Position numbers and translations under genes: made by a program | In this document: piece after piece, positions 15,303-15,782 of the stretch | How the letters are laid out: the number at the start of each line of letters is the position of its first letter | Numbering within the stretch: the first letter of the stretch is position 1 | The notes under the pieces: model-generated | What the model saw: the letters and a program-made list of their open reading frames with translations, nothing else | What the model was told of the DNA's origin: nothing | Databases searched by the model: none | From: Acidobacteriota bacterium | Lineage (GTDB): Bacteria > Acidobacteriota > Thermoanaerobaculia > Multivoradales > JAHEKO01 | Reading direction: 5' to 3' | Assembly: GCA_027296385.1 (NCBI GenBank) | Contig: JAPUJD010000303.1 | Location: forward strand, 1-15,782 | Length of the DNA: 15,782 nt

Positions 15303-15782
15303 TCAACTCAGCCGCTTCAGGCCCTCGGCGGCGAGCGTCGAGCCGATCTCGAGCGCCGCCGTGGCGGCAGGAGACGGCGCGTTGATCACGTGGAGAGCCC
15401 GCCGCCTCGTGACCAGGGCAAAGTCGTCGACGAGATCGCCGTCGGGCCTGAGCGCCTGCGCTCGAACTCCCGCCGGATGGCGCTCGAGATCGGCGGCTCC
15501 GAGCTCTGGCACGAGCTTCCGCAAGGCCCGAGCAAAGGCCCGCTTGTTGAGTGAACGCCATACCTCGCCCACCGCGGTGCGCCAGTGGCGCCGGCCAAGG
15601 CGCCACAAACCGCGATCCGAGAACAGAGCAATCAGCTGACGAGGACTGACATCGCGCCAGCGATACCCCTCGCGCGACAGCGCCAGCACCGCGTTCGGGC
15701 CCGCCAGGACGCGGCCGTCGAGAGTCGTCGTCAGGTGTACACCGAGGAAGGGGAGACTCGGATCCGGCACCGGATAGATGAG
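15303..15782 (-). CDS. lhgO: L-2-hydroxyglutarate oxidase/dehydrogenase LhgO (3' part, continues past window edge)
   Basis: Only the C-terminal 159 residues are present. They begin with LIYPVPDPSLPFLGVHLT, a signature of the LhgO/L2HGDH family, and run through GPNAVLALSREGY and DLVDDFALVTRRRALHVINA to a PSPAATAALEIG stretch near the C-terminus. The family is an FAD enzyme that oxidises L-2-hydroxyglutarate to 2-oxoglutarate, feeding electrons to the membrane quinone pool. The N-terminal FAD-binding half lies outside the window, so integrity cannot be judged. The end is normal. It is the first seen member of a minus-strand run with the zinc-ribbon ATPase gene 65 bases downstream. Confidence 0.93.
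   Translation of the reverse strand, partial: LIYPVPDPSLPFLGVHLTTTLDGRVLAGPNAVLALSREGYRWRDVSPRQLIALFSDRGLWRLGRRHWRTAVGEVWRSLNKRAFARALRKLVPELGAADLERHPAGVRAQALRPDGDLVDDFALVTRRRALHVINAPSPAATAALEIGSTLAAEGLKRLS

Overview
This is a compact, GC-rich, gene-dense stretch of chromosome with nearly all genes on the minus strand. The envelope gene types (LolC/LolE-type permease, SPOR domain, secreted and lipoprotein signals) point to a two-membraned bacterium. The mix of a SPOR-SpoIID protein, a type I DAHP synthase with an N-terminal ferredoxin-like domain and small Cys-rich and secreted hypotheticals would fit Acidobacteriota or a similar high-GC phylum. That placement is a weak inference, since there is no rRNA or marker gene. 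No tRNA, rRNA, CRISPR array, transposase or phage gene was seen.

Layout, left to right. At 1-165 is the 3' end of an unrecognised plus-strand gene. Facing it at 239-442 (minus) is what looks like a broken small lipoprotein gene. A minus-strand operon follows, transcribed from about 5190 down to 486: a structured leader, a 77-residue Cys-rich protein, a GcvT-fold aminomethyltransferase-like protein, and two tandem phytoene-desaturase/PYROXD2-type flavoproteins joined by an ATGA overlap. The next minus-strand block (8739 to 5284) is aroF (DAHP synthase), carA (carbamoyl-phosphate synthase small subunit) and a LolC/LolE-like permease. carA and the permease overlap by GTGA, and a strong hairpin follows the permease. 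Divergent from aroF at 8833-9603 is a secreted protein of unknown function. The right part (15782 to 9609, minus) holds the end of lhgO, a DnaC/IstB-like ATPase with a zinc ribbon, a six-helix membrane protein, a SPOR-SpoIID protein, an acyl-CoA dehydrogenase and methylmalonyl-CoA epimerase.

How they may work together. The epimerase, acyl-CoA dehydrogenase and lhgO belong to acyl-CoA, propionyl-CoA and 2-hydroxyglutarate catabolism or repair. aroF and carA are biosynthetic housekeeping genes. The least described part is the GcvT-like gene with twin flavoproteins. Sarcosine and dimethylglycine dehydrogenases fuse an FAD oxidoreductase to a GcvT-like folate domain. This operon supplies similar parts as separate chains, so a folate-linked oxidative demethylation or C1-transfer system is a reasonable but untested hypothesis.
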